From assembly GCA_051530055.1 (NCBI GenBank), contig CM121342.1:9920001-9984000 (forward strand): 64,000 nucleotides of DNA, given 5' to 3'. Source of the stretch: Neoechinorhynchus agilis. Lineage: Eukaryota; Acanthocephala. A program made the position numbers and the translations under genes. Below, one piece after another: positions 50,058-60,780 of the stretch. Each line of letters begins with the position of its first letter. Within the stretch, counting starts at the first letter, position 1. The notes under the pieces were generated by a model that saw only the letters and a program-made list of their open reading frames with translations, was not told the origin of the DNA and did not search any database.

Positions 50058-50876
50058 TCATTTAATGAATAAGGCGCTACTGCTGGATTCCGAAAACTTG
50101 CACATTTTCCACTGATCTGCCTCAATGAACATTTCCCTAACATTTTCATCGAATATTCTCATCCACCTTTTGGCCACCTCAGTGGTTGGCTCTTTTGTTT
50201 GCCAAGGTTTCGATTTTCCAAGAAAATGAACGATTTTGTTCGTGTGATTCACGCAGCGATCAACAGCGAACGCTGGACAATTGTACGAAATTGGAAGACG
50301 CTTTCGAATCTCATTCTCATACCATCTATTGAAGAAAAGATTTAGAATTCCTTGATCAGCTCCGTCGTAGCTTCGACTTTTGTTGACAAGCTCCATTAAT
50401 TTGTGAAATGTGTTCATGTTTGGGTTGAAAACGAACAGTCCGGAATTGAAACAATCTGGCCATCCAAAATCCGGCACTGCAGAGAGTTCGTCCCTTTCGA
50501 AAAGATCATCAATGTTTGCCAATACCAATATGTCCGCATCAAGAAACACACATTTCGAGAACTCTGTGAATGTCCAACAATGTAATTTGGTGTAAGTACA
50601 ACCTAGCTCCGGACGCCCGAGAATATTCAGTCGTTCAGTATCTTCAGAATCGATCATATCAACTAATTTTACACGATCAAAGATTTGCTCTAATACATTG
50701 ACCATTGTAATCGAAACTTCGGGTGTTATGAGAATGCAAACCTTTCCGTGAGATCCAGTTAGTCTGATCGATTGACATAAGACGATCGCAGCGATTGAAT
50801 ACGTATCATTGGTCGCCAGAGTTACAAATGCCTGCTGGGTGTTTTCATTAGTTTTCGAAAGCTTGAGTTGTTCCAT
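50058..50876 (-). CDS. Glycogenin-like glycosyltransferase (GT8)
   Basis: Cytosolic primer of glycogen synthesis by family. Uninterrupted frame of 272 residues; the ATG at 50876 follows a TTTTAG acceptor directly. GT8 features: FVTLATNDTYSIAAIVLCQS start, LGCTYTKLHCW, the metal-binding DxD in FLDADILVLANIDDLF, the FNSGLFVFNP strand, DGADQGILNLFF, LPISYNCPAF, and the HFLGKSKPW motif. Human GYG1 has the self-glucosylated Tyr in the segment between LPxxYN and HFLG; here that segment is six residues shorter and has no Tyr. The C-terminal glycogen-synthase-binding tail is also missing (272 residues against about 350 in GYG1). It may prime differently or have another acceptor. Confidence 0.87.
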   Translation of the reverse strand: MEQLKLSKTNENTQQAFVTLATNDTYSIAAIVLCQSIRLTGSHGKVCILITPEVSITMVNVLEQIFDRVKLVDMIDSEDTERLNILGRPELGCTYTKLHCWTFTEFSKCVFLDADILVLANIDDLFERDELSAVPDFGWPDCFNSGLFVFNPNMNTFHKLMELVNKSRSYDGADQGILNLFFNRWYENEIRKRLPISYNCPAFAVDRCVNHTNKIVHFLGKSKPWQTKEPTTEVAKRWMRIFDENVREMFIEADQWKMCKFSESSSSALFIK

Positions 50877-51600
50877 CTAAAATTAAAAATAAGTATTAAG
50901 GCCAGAAGCTTTAGTTTTATGGTCTAAAGATATAAATGTATTAATATGTGAAAACGATGTATTTGCAAGGACAAGCACAGAGAAGTTACCCTTTTAGGAA
51001 TGTAAGGAAATCGAAATGCTGCCAGAGACATTAATATCAAAAAAAACTACCACTAGCGGCAAGTAAGAAGGTGATGTTTAAGTTTTCTTTAAATATAAAA
51101 TGTTACACAACTTTATGTAATAAGACGAATTTCTGAGACGCGAAAAACGCTGTATTTTTATTCCGATGATACTTCACTCGCGAAAATGTCAGTGACTTGT
51201 AGATGTGCTCAAGCACGTAAATAAAATTCCTGTGAAAAATTCCAACCTTGATTAAAAGGGATTATCTTGTAATATTTGGAAATGACGCAAAGTAAAGATA
51301 TCAATAATGCTGATTGATCAGAAATATTTCGGTCTTTAAAACTATAGGAATCAAAAACAACTGTCGAAATAGTCTTTTTGCTCTCTCTCTGTGCAATTAG
51401 TAAATTAAAGTACTGACATTATTACTACGCTTTTGAAAAAATGTCAGTATTTTTGCCGGCATTTTCCACAAAGATCCTAGAATTTTCCAAAGAGATTGGT
51501 GATCAATTGGATTTTTTCCTACAATTGTTTTTTTAATTAAAATACATGATGCGCTTCGATACAAATTACAAATCTATTTGCAAAATACTTATCCACGTGC
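50877..51600. other. Intergenic, upstream of glycogenin
   Basis: No coding region or repeat recognised. The TTTTAG before the glycogenin ATG implies a 5'-UTR intron or trans-splice acceptor at 50877. Confidence 0.35.
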
Positions 51601-53032
51601 TTAAATCTTTTTGTTTAAATTATTCTTCTTTAAGACAGCAGGCGCAACAAGTTGTCGCGTTCGCCCTCCACGCCCATTATAAGAAAACCCAACAGGAAGT
51701 ACTGGTAATCGTGGATAAACGGGAAGCACAACTGGCTCATTAAGCGAATCGTTCGCGGTTGTTGCATCTGCGTCGATAATCTCAATTACATCGTTTCCTA
51801 GCAGTTTTCTTTTCTTTTCTTCAATCTCTTTCGGCAATGGGCTCTCGTTAATGATTCGAGTTACCAAACTGGAATTCAGACGTGATGTGTTCAAAGCAAA
51901 TAAATTTAAAGTCTCCCGTTTCACTTCAAATCTTTTCAATTGCTTTTCAGCTTCAACTTGTTTAAGGTCATTAACAGGCAACGGTTTGGTGTCAATCTTG
52001 GTATTAACGGATTCCATTTCTTTCCTTTTATGCAAAACAGAGAATCTCTTATACACAAGTCCTTTGGCTTTGTGAATCTCCTGCGTTGCATTATGAAGTT
52101 CTTTATGAAGTGCTAAGCAAACGCAGTTTAGCTCGTCAATTTTTCTAGCGGCATGTTCTGGCATTAACATAGCCCCTGATTCTCTTGCATTTTTACTGAG
52201 ATATTTTTCGAATTCATCGTATGTTCCTATAGAAATAAAAGCAGTGAGAATCGATCAATAAAAACAGAATCATAAACCAAAAATTCAGCGGAATGATTGA
52301 TGCATAAAAAATTCGTCAACATTTTTTTTAGCAAAATCTAACTAAATTTATTTACGTCAAGTCTAGAATAAATGTTACCTGTCATTGCAGTTCTAAGCGT
52401 CTTCTCTACGCTGCATTTCTTTTCTAAATTATCATATTTAACTTTAAGATCATTATATCGATTTCTTAACTGTCGATACATCCTAAACAAAAACTATGAT
52501 AATCATCACGGCGAACTTAGTAACTCGCGTGGCTTCTGCTTTTAAATTCCTGTTGCACTTTTGCAACTCCGAAAATTCTTCTAATATTTTCGTCTTTTCA
52601 CTCCTTTCCTTGTCTCTTTCAACTGATGCCTACGACAATCTCACAAAAATACATTTCTAAAAAAGAATATATCCACCTCTAAAAGTTTCCGTTTGCAATC
52701 ATCCAATTCACGCTTCAAATCTCCAACACTTGGAGACGCTTTTAGATCGCCGTCATCTATACAAATGGGAAAATACAGTCTTCTAAGAAGAATATTATGT
52801 TCGTATAAATAATAAAATATTGTTTTTTGACTCACTTTATTATTAATTTGTTTGATCCAATCAGAAATCTACATTGGGGGCATGTACGGCGGACGGAATT
52901 TTTAAACCATTCGTCGAGACAAATTCCATGGAAAATATGGCCACACGGGCATGCCGATACATTTGAATCGAGATGCATTTCCTCGGTGCATATTAGACAT
53001 TGCAGCTGAACATCATTGAACTTCTTAGCCAT
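51601..53032 (-). CDS. traip: TRAIP-like RING E3 ubiquitin ligase
   Basis: Nuclear E3 ligase acting, in the known family, on stalled replisomes. ATG at 53032. The N-terminal RING reads CLICTEEMHLDSNVSACPCG, then HIFHGICLDEWF and CPQC, followed by NKLIIK and RLYF, as in TRAIP (RTIINKLFF). The middle exons (about 52200-52760) are coiled coil (DLKRELDDCKRKLLEV, YRQLRNRYNDLKVKYDNLEK). The C-terminal exon (52215-51601) has ETLNLF, LVTRIINESPLP and a final GRGGRTRQLV, matching GLGGRTKF in human TRAIP. About five exons with GT-AG introns. The stop is at 51601. Confidence 0.85.
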
Positions 53033-53069
53033 GAGTCTAAAAATTTGTGACTTTGATACCGAGGTCAAC

Positions 53070-53660
53070 GCGATAATAAGAACGATTTTGTCATCGAAAT
53101 TTTTTATAATTGCTTAAACAAATTAAATCGATTTAAAATATATATTTTTAAATGTAACAGGAAAATTTGTTTTTAAGATGCATACCGACAATAACGGAAC
53201 CGCTATAATTCTCGAGCTGCAAATAAATTCGATTCCGTTTAATGAAGTCTGGGATGATAGCGACTAAATTTAGCCATAACCATCCATCGAATTAAGGTAT
53301 TAATTTAGTAAAGGTACACAAATATAGACCCTTCTTGAAAGAAATTATTAAGTTTTAACGCTAGTATTTGAGAAAAGCTTAAAAATAAACCGAAAATTTT
53401 ATTCGGAATTTCAGCAAAAAGAGGAAAATTCCTATACCTCAAAATGTCGTAAAAAAATAGAATAAGCACGATCAAATTGAATGTTTTTTTCATCCCAAAA
53501 ATTTCAATGGTCGTTTAAACGCCAATGTTAGCATCACAATCCAGCGAGGAAATGCAACGTTACATAAGCGATCACTTCGCTATGTTAAAAAAATAATGTT
53601 TTAAATGAATTCTGACAATAAATTTTAGTATATTTTTTTCAAAAGAATCCGCAATTTATT
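53070..53660. other. Intergenic, upstream of TRAIP
   Basis: AT-rich; nothing recognised apart from the beginning of the 223-bp tandem repeats. Confidence 0.35.
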
Positions 53661-53689
53661 TCGCATGATATCTTATAATTTTGTTCACT

Positions 53690-54306
53690 GAAAACTGCGC
53701 TTTTTTAGGTATCAATCATTTTCGATACCTCATGAACATTGAAGCGTTTATAAAAATATTTGAATCGCTTTTTGTTAAGCAAAACCTAAATTATTCGAAA
53801 ATAGAGATGGCTATTCCATTTTATGATATTTCGATGACTAATGACATAAATCACGAAATAAAGATCCTCAGGGAAGCATTTTCGAAAACGGAATTTAATT
53901 TTTTTGATATTAAAACCTGCGCTTTTTTTAGTTATCAATCATTTTCGGTATCTCATGAACATTGAAGCGTTTATAAAAATATTTGAATCGCTTTTTGTCA
54001 TGAAAAACCTAAATTATTCGAAAATAGAGATGGCTATTCCATTTTATGATATTTCGATGATTAATGACATAAATCACGAAATAAAGATCCTCAGGAAAGC
54101 ATTTTCGAAAACGGAATTTAATTTTTTTGATATTAAAACCTGCGCTTTTTTTAGTTATCAATCATTTTCGGTATCTCATGAACATTGAAGCGTTTATAAA
54201 AATATTTGAATCGCTTTTTGTCATGAAAAACCTAAATTATTCGAAAATAGAGATGGCTATTCCATTTTATGATATTTCGATGACTAATGACATAAATCAC
54301 GAAATC
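53690..54306. repeat. 223-bp tandem repeat, nearly three copies
   Basis: Units start at about 53694, 53916 and 54139 (GCGCTTTTTTTAGTTATCAA type start) and differ at few positions. Each unit is open in one frame (FIKIFESLF, YSKIEMAIPFYDIS), but 223 is not a multiple of 3, so the frame rotates from unit to unit and the array cannot encode one repeated protein. It sits directly upstream of NDUFB2. Confidence 0.88.
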
Positions 54307-54423
54307 ATCCTTTTCTGAGAAACACCCAGAAAAACACTCAAATGATCTTTTAAGCAAAACACGCGGAAGACATTGTTGGCTCCATATTTTTCGGATTGGC
54401 GGATTCGTTTAATCATTGTAAGG

Positions 54424-54828
54424 ATGGGTCTTTTACGGAAAATGCGAGTGTCCATAATGCAGTATTTGGCCTATGGAAAAAGAATAGAATTGGAGGAAGG
54501 TGGATTGACAATGACTAAACGCTACTATCAACCGGTGGATGCCGAACATCCCATAAAGGTTGGGCCTTTCAATGGTTCGACTTTCTATGAATACTACTCA
54601 CCTCCATACCGATCTCGACCTGGACATATTCCGAAAATACATTTCTGGGAAGTCTCCTTTGGAACGATGGTTTGGTTTTTTCTGTTTTGGAACCTTTGGC
54701 AACGCCCTCGAGATATTATTAACCATTTTCATGTTCCCGATCCATCAACATGGACTGATGAACAACTCGGCGTCCCAGCGGAGGATGATCCTTGCTGGAA
54801 AGAGTATCTAAAAAAGCAAAAATTATAG
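54424..54828 (+). CDS. ndufb2: NADH dehydrogenase 1 beta subcomplex subunit 2 (complex I accessory subunit)
   Basis: Inner-mitochondrial-membrane accessory subunit of respiratory complex I. The C-terminal half is diagnostic: one membrane helix MVWFFLFWNLWQ and then DIINHFHVPDPSTWTDEQLG, matching human VLGHFPYPDPSQWTDEELG. About 134 residues from ATG at 54424; the N-terminal part (basic, MGLLRKMRVSIMQYL) could be a targeting sequence. An upstream in-frame extension to 54373 exists without an ATG. The C-terminus is extended by about ten residues (CWKEYLKKQKL). Confidence 0.88.
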   Translation: MGLLRKMRVSIMQYLAYGKRIELEEGGLTMTKRYYQPVDAEHPIKVGPFNGSTFYEYYSPPYRSRPGHIPKIHFWEVSFGTMVWFFLFWNLWQRPRDIINHFHVPDPSTWTDEQLGVPAEDDPCWKEYLKKQKL

Positions 54829-55180
54829 ACGAAAAGGAAATTAAATCCTGATTTTAGTTTGTTGGTATCTGTGCTCATCAGAGGCAATCATTCGGATTTG
54901 TCCGTTAGGTTTATTTAATGTCTTGGATTATTGTCTTCGTTAGGATAAGAGACTTTCTTTTTCTTAGTTTTACCACACCGCCGGATTCAACAATTCACTT
55001 ATTTATGGCTTGTCATAGTAAATTAATATAATCGACTAGATCTGGTAGATTAATTTACAATGACAAACCTTGAGGAAATGTCGGAATTTATCCAAAAAGA
55101 GAGTTAATCTTTTATATTTTTAACGAAGAAATTTAGCTCTGTAAATGTCATGAAATCACTTACACACGTTGGTGTGCTGC
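54829..55180. other. Intergenic after NDUFB2
   Basis: No gene or named repeat seen. Confidence 0.35.
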
Positions 55181-55184
55181 CGTC

Positions 55185-55610
55185 CTGGTGTAATGGCTCA
55201 AAGGAGGGATGCAGCGCTCCGTCCCGTTGCATAGCCAGGATTATGTTTTGTGGGAGGAATGCTCTTTATCTCGGATCGCCAGTGATTTCTCTTAATCTCT
55301 TAGCCAATTGCTTGACCAGTTCTTAAGCCGCGGTACTAATCGACCCGAGTGCCTCAGCGCCAAAGGGAACAAAATAATGATTTCGACTCAGGTCCCTGTA
55401 TTTTGTCTTTTTGCGTTATTCGGCAGCAGTTGCTGCTCCCCCTCCGATTTATTAGTGGCGAATTTTATGTTGCTGGCTGCGAATGGCGTCCCAGAGAAGG
55501 AATTTTCCTCCCCGCGCCACGGGGAATACTGCGGCGGCCATCGAGTCGGCAAAGATTGCTCGGCTCTCAGATGTTGGACGCATTCACAGTATAAGTTCAT
55601 TTCCAGGTTT
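55185..55610 (+). repeat. Dispersed repeat R1, plus-strand copy (SINE-like)
   Basis: Diverged partner of 2850-3290 (which lies on the minus strand). It starts GTCCTGGTGTAATGGCTC, in which TGGTGTAATGG fits a pol III A-box, and continues with AGGAATGCTC, CCGCGGTACTAA, AATAATGATTTCGA and GGCGAATTTTATG. The GC content is higher than its surroundings. Confidence 0.65.
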
Positions 55611-56009
55611 AAAAATTTCTAACCTGTTTTTGTTTTCAAATTCAAGGGTACTAAACGAAACGCACAAGAATGAGTTAATTTCGATTTTTGTTTACAAATC
55701 TAAGTATTTTTAAATACATTTTGATTTAGAAATCCAAAGAAAAGACTTATAATTTTTATTGTATAGAGTCGATTCCTGGGTTAATCAGGCCACATCGGAA
55801 CACGATCGTTTTGGTCCAAATAATCGGCTGGTGCTACGAAAATATAAGTGATTTTCAAATAAAATCGATCGTTGCCAACTTAGAAAAAATATCACAAATC
55901 GGCAATTTTGGCAAACCGCTTTCAAGAAGCATTACTATGGCTACAGCATGTTTGAGAATATTATTTCGTTGGATTTTTTGGCACCAACAGAAAACAAATG
56001 CCGTTTCAG

Positions 56010-59000
56010 AATTTGTTTGCAATAAATCGTAAAAGACAACTTGAGACTCGTGAGATTCGTCAAGCTAAAGTTCAACTAAAAGAGCTATTGCTCTATGTAT
56101 GTTTCTTAGTGAACCTTTACAGTATAACACTTAGCCAACCCATCCAAAGCATGTACACACTGAGCCGTGTGATTTCACTTTCTTTGACAGAAACCAAATT
56201 CAAGAGAACAAATCTTCCGACCTACACCACTCAGCGATCAAATATCAGTTCGCTAAAAGATGACTTAATAAGTCTTGAGCAGATTTACGAGGCTGATGAG
56301 TTTTGGAATTTTTTATCTGGGCCGTTTTTTCATCTAATTTACGATTCAGATGAACGCGGAATCAGTAGTTGGAGCGATAGATTTCTTATTTTAGGACAAA
56401 ACAAGATTGTCGGAAGTCCAGTAATAAGACAACTAAGAGTACGAAATGGAACATGTTCAGCACAATCACGTCTTGGACGAGAGGAAGTCAGATATGGATG
56501 CTTCGGTAGATTTGATTCAACCAATGAGTTTAATGATGTTCTTGTTAAAGAAGTTCCGCTACAACGAGGTGAAATTTATCACAGTCCCAGTATTATTTAC
56601 GAGTACACTGAACCGGCGTATTCTCGATATCTTTACTATAGGGGACATTTTGGTAACTATCATGACGGTGGATATAGTGTACGATTACCAGTGAATGCGG
56701 ATGTCCGAAAACGAGATGTTTTATCCATCTTTGAATCGTTAAGGAAACAAAAATGGATAGACGATGCCACTCGGGTCGTCTTTATTGAATTCGTTGTGCA
56801 TAATGCAAATGTTAATCTACATGCATTTTCTCAAATAATGGTAGAAATGCCCCAGTTTGGAGGGGCGAGGACTACTTGCAATGTTAATGTTAAGCAATTG
56901 TACAAAGATAAAATGGAGAAATATATGAATGGCTGTAGGGAAGGACGAGCTTATGGAAAAACTATTCATTTTATAGCCTTTTTCATTTTACCGAGAAAAA
57001 AGAAGAAATTGGTGTTGATTTCAATCAGCGAAAAATATGATCACTATCACCAAAATTATCAAATTAAATAGATTTTCTAGTTTCTTAAGTTCTCGTTTGG
57101 TGGCGATGAAAAATTGAAGGAATTTATTTAATCAAATATTTCGGAGCCACAATCTTGTACTTCTTTATCAAAACACTTGAAAAAACTTCGAAGCAACCTT
57201 AGGCGTACAAGATTATGTCTCGGAAATATCGCATTTAATAAATTCCTTTAATTGTTCAACGCCATCATTTAAACTTTTATCAATCGGTTTTTCGTTTTTT
57301 TCTTAACTTTAAATTTTTATTAAAAGATGACATTCGGTGTAGCTTTTCCATCACTTTTAACAAAGCTACCAAACTAAAAAGACATTCAAGTCCCTAATGA
57401 AAGATTTGGTGGTTATTTTTCTTTACCTTCTAATTCAATAAGCCATTTTTACCTGCTACCTAGTTGATTTTATTTCTCTGAATTCATCATTATCTTGTGG
57501 AATACAACTTTGCATGATTAAGTTTTCTTTTCGAAAATGGATACTTGGGAGATGGCTGGTATAATTACAAAAAAGAAACCTTTATTTGAAATTGCTTAAT
57601 CCCAAGCGTCTATATAGAAATAAAAGTTGATTTAAATTCACAGTAAAAACATCTTGCACAATGTCGTCCTTCCTGTAGATACACATTTTTTGTATTTATT
57701 TTCTATTACTCAATTCAAGAAATATTAGAACTACTTGACCTTGGATTCATCGAGTATATAAAACTATTTTGGAATTGGGTAGATAGTTCAATTTCAATAG
57801 TGTCCCTGCCATGTATTTACGCATCGATATATCTTCAAACTAAGACAAAGAAAGTTTTCGACTCGGCAACAAGTGGCGGACTTGTCATTCAACGACAACA
57901 AGGCGCAGTTGTATTTCCATCGGACTACAAACAAGGAAGGAAATATCTAGCAGCTGAATTATTCGCTCTGGGTCGCCATTACGAGGTCTACGATAATCTC
58001 ATGGCACTCGTTGTTTACCTTTGTACTATAAGATTGTTTAAGTATATGAGTTTCAGTACAGCTCTCATAGAATTACAAACGACTCTCCAGAACTGTTATA
58101 AAGACCTTCTCGCCTTCTTGTTTATGTTCGTTGCAATAATCATGGCTTACGCTCTTCTTGGACACATGATGTTCGGCACTGGCTCCGAAGCGTTCGATAA
58201 AGGAGAAAAACTGACTTAGGTCTTAGCAATACCTCATATTGCGTTTTTACTCTGCTTCTTATGTTTAATATGTATCATATAGGCAATTATTTTTTTCGTT
58301 TAATATTATTTTATAAAAACCAGTGGTAGTCAAACGCCATGATCGGCCATTAAAACAATCAATTTTATTCTCAGTTTTAAATCTAGGCATTCATACGTAA
58401 CTTAGAATATGAGCCTTCAATACTGATACACATTTTGTTATAGATTGTAGAATCCCATTTTCCAATATTAACAATTAAATTTTGATTGACATTTTAAGAC
58501 CATGGGACCAACGGCTTAAAAATTCACTGAAACTCCAATAGCGTTTTCTGTGGCTCTGCGGGCAACTTCATCATTCTGCAAGCTTTCGACTTCTTTTTAA
58601 TTTTGATAATCTTTGGTCCTTTTAGTATGGCAATTGTTCGCAATATTCTTTTGTAAATAGTAGTTCATTTTATCATTATAAGCCGGGTCGGTGGTTTTTC
58701 ATGCCGCTCGTTTTCCCTGTTTTTATTTAGCAGCTATATAAAAATTGATTCCACGAATGTTTAAGTCAATAATTGGGGAAAAAAGATATCCAAAGCGTCT
58801 CCGTATAAGGATCTACATTTTTCATACTAATTTACGATCTAAAACCGAGAGGAAAATCTTGGTTGTTCTGATAAATCGCTATTTTGGAGGTCAGCATTTC
58901 TTCGAATAGCATTGTATCCTCAATAATGAGCCTTGTTTCGATTATAATGGGCGAATTCGAGTATGTGACCATCGGAGAAGGCAACAAGTGGCTTGCGCCG

Positions 59001-59648
59001 ATATTTTACTTTAGTTATCAGTTTTTTGTTGCCTATATTCTGTTAAATATGTTATTGGCTATTATTGTAGACACATATTCAGACGTGAAAGGACACGTTG
59101 GACTTCTTGAAAACAACGAATCACAAATGCGAAATTGGAATTTACTATGGAAGATGTTAAAACGGAAACTGAACAGTTTTAGGTGTGTAAAAAAACTGAA
59201 TAAATTGATATTGGATGCAGAAAGACGCCGGAAAAAGCTTACTGCACTTGATGTGTATGCCGAGATCAATAAAAGGAGAATACGTAGTGAATTTGATCCT
59301 AGGAATAAACAAGATCTTGAAAGGATTATAAGTGAAATCGAAAGTATGACAGTAATTTCAAATGATTATGATTCAGCAACGAGTACAGATACTGATGGAT
59401 CATCGGGTGAAACGAGTGAACAGCTTGATGATCAAGCTAGACGATTGAATTTTTTAAATGCCTTGAGGAAGACTTTGGTTCCAAATGAAATTAAAAGCGA
59501 CGTTGACAAGTCCTTATGCAGCCCTGAGGATTTCAATCTTCTAAAACGAGAAGTAGAATTGCTAGAACAATTTGTCACTATAATGAACACGAAATTGGAT
59601 TTGATTATTGCGGCGAAAAACACGCCGGAACACTTAATTCAAACTTGA
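56010..59648 (+). CDS. pkd2: Polycystin-2 (TRPP-type cation channel)
   Basis: Six-transmembrane cation channel of the PKD2 family. The first clear exon starts after TTTCAG at 56010; an N-terminal piece (ATG 55938 region) probably precedes it but is not resolved. S1 segment: ELLLYVCFLVNLYS. The large extracellular TOP domain has VIRQLRVRNGTCS, YYRGHFGNYHDGGYSV, NVNLHAFSQIMVEMP. From 57676: S2/S3 (FFVFIFYYSIQEILELL, FWNWVDSSISIVSL), then IRLFKYMSFSTALIELQTTL, S5 and MMFGTGSEAFD. From 58907: pore helix and filter region VSIIMGEFEYV, and S6 VAYILLNMLLAIIVDTYSDVK. The tail is acidic with a terminal coiled coil; no clear EF hand. Blocks are joined across two TA-bounded inserts. Confidence 0.88.
56936..57675 (+). 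other. TA-bounded intervening sequence A in polycystin-2 (740 bp)
   Basis: TA at 56936-56937 and TA at 57676-57677 share codon positions 3-1. The left end GGGAAGGACGAGC and the reverse complement of the right end, CAGGAAGGACGAC, share GGAAGGACGA. Removal leads into the FFVFIFYY segment. A GT-AG alternative (56900 to 57678) is in frame but shortens the link by about ten more residues. Inside lies a diverged single copy of the palindromic repeat (57090-57270). Confidence 0.6.
57090..57270. repeat. Single diverged copy of the palindromic repeat family
   Basis: Inverted arms GTTTGGTGGCGATGAAAAATT ... (trimmed) and AATTGTTCAACGCCATC, with GGCGTACAAGATTATGTCTC near the centre, resemble one arm pair of the 460-bp units at 45180-48060. 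A smaller relative lies near 38150-38215. Confidence 0.6.
58198..58906 (+). other. TA-bounded intervening sequence B in polycystin-2 (709 bp)
   Basis: TA at 58198-58199 and TA at 58907-58908 share codon positions 3-1. Left end AAGGAGAAAAACTGACTT; reverse complement of right end TTCGAAGAAATGCTGACCT. The frame stops soon after 58198 before any GT. Removal yields FGTGSEAFDSIVSS continuing to GEFEY, 28 residues, the same length as human PKD2 from FGTQVDDF to GDINF. Confidence 0.82.
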
Positions 59649-60780
59649 TTATGTTGGAAATTCGTGTCGCTGAACACGGTTCAAATTCCAATACTGTTTG
59701 TTTTATTTTCGCTTTAATAAAACGGCATCATTTGCGAAATATTAAATTGCAATCGCAAGTGTACTTAACGCCATAAAGGCCAGATTTTAAAAGTTTTTTA
59801 AATAAATACAGACGGCGAGCTAAGAATAAGGATAGGTATAATCGAGCGATTAGGTCTACAAATTTTGAACGAACTTGGCTTGCTTAAATTGTTCAACATA
59901 TCAATTTAAAAAGCGTTTTCCAACCTTATTAGAAAAATCAAGCATAAATCAAATAAATTATCTTCACGTCTCAATGACAACTAAAATTAAAAAATAGTTG
60001 AAATGATGCTGAAAATATTGACAACTAACCGTTTTACCATGCGGAGCCCAGGAGTAATTCATAGCAATTTTTACATTTTCTACGGTGCTTTATAAAGACC
60101 TTAAGGAGCAATGTTCAGTGTTCTATACTGTGGGTGAGGTAGGCAAGTTTCAAAACTTATTTGTACGTAAATCTTTGAACATGTTTCCAATGCGGTAAAG
60201 CATTCAGACGATCACGAGTTTCTTCAGTCATTGTTGACATGGGTTTGAATATAAGCGTTTGTTTGAGCTCATCAGCTAAAGGGTTTCCCATCAATTTATT
60301 ATTCCGCCACATATATTTAAACGCCGACACACACAATAACTTTATATCATTTTGTAACCAATAAGTAACGCATTTGGTGATAATTGCACGTTAGCGAATT
60401 CGCTTCGATTAAAGTCTGTTTAGTTTTTAGAGCGAATATCAAATTCGTAGTTCTGTACCATTCAAACTTAACTATAGAGTTTTGTATACACAAAGCAACC
60501 CTGATTCGCTCAAGTTAATGAATGGTGTCGAAAAACGACGACTTCCCAAATTTTCTCTTTGCTATCAGTCGTCTTTCAAAGTAATAATAACAAGTTTTAT
60601 TTGTTACTCAACTGGGTCCTAATAAACACTCGAGTTCTTATTGGAAAGTGAAACTGGCTATAAATTTTGGAGTGGATTACGAGTCCGTTCGTTTGAGAAT
60701 ATCCGGTTGGGTAGGAAGGTCCATTCTGGTGGGAATTGGTGTTTATTGCCTGCAGGAGCGCTTGTAAGGTTGGTCTTTCC
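59649..60780. other. Intergenic after polycystin-2
   Basis: AT-rich; no gene or RNA recognised. Confidence 0.4.

Noticed and set aside
53681-54318. Overlapping ~94-residue ORFs as a protein family
   Set aside because: They are one 223-bp repeat read in rotating frames; there is no consistent start or shared known domain.
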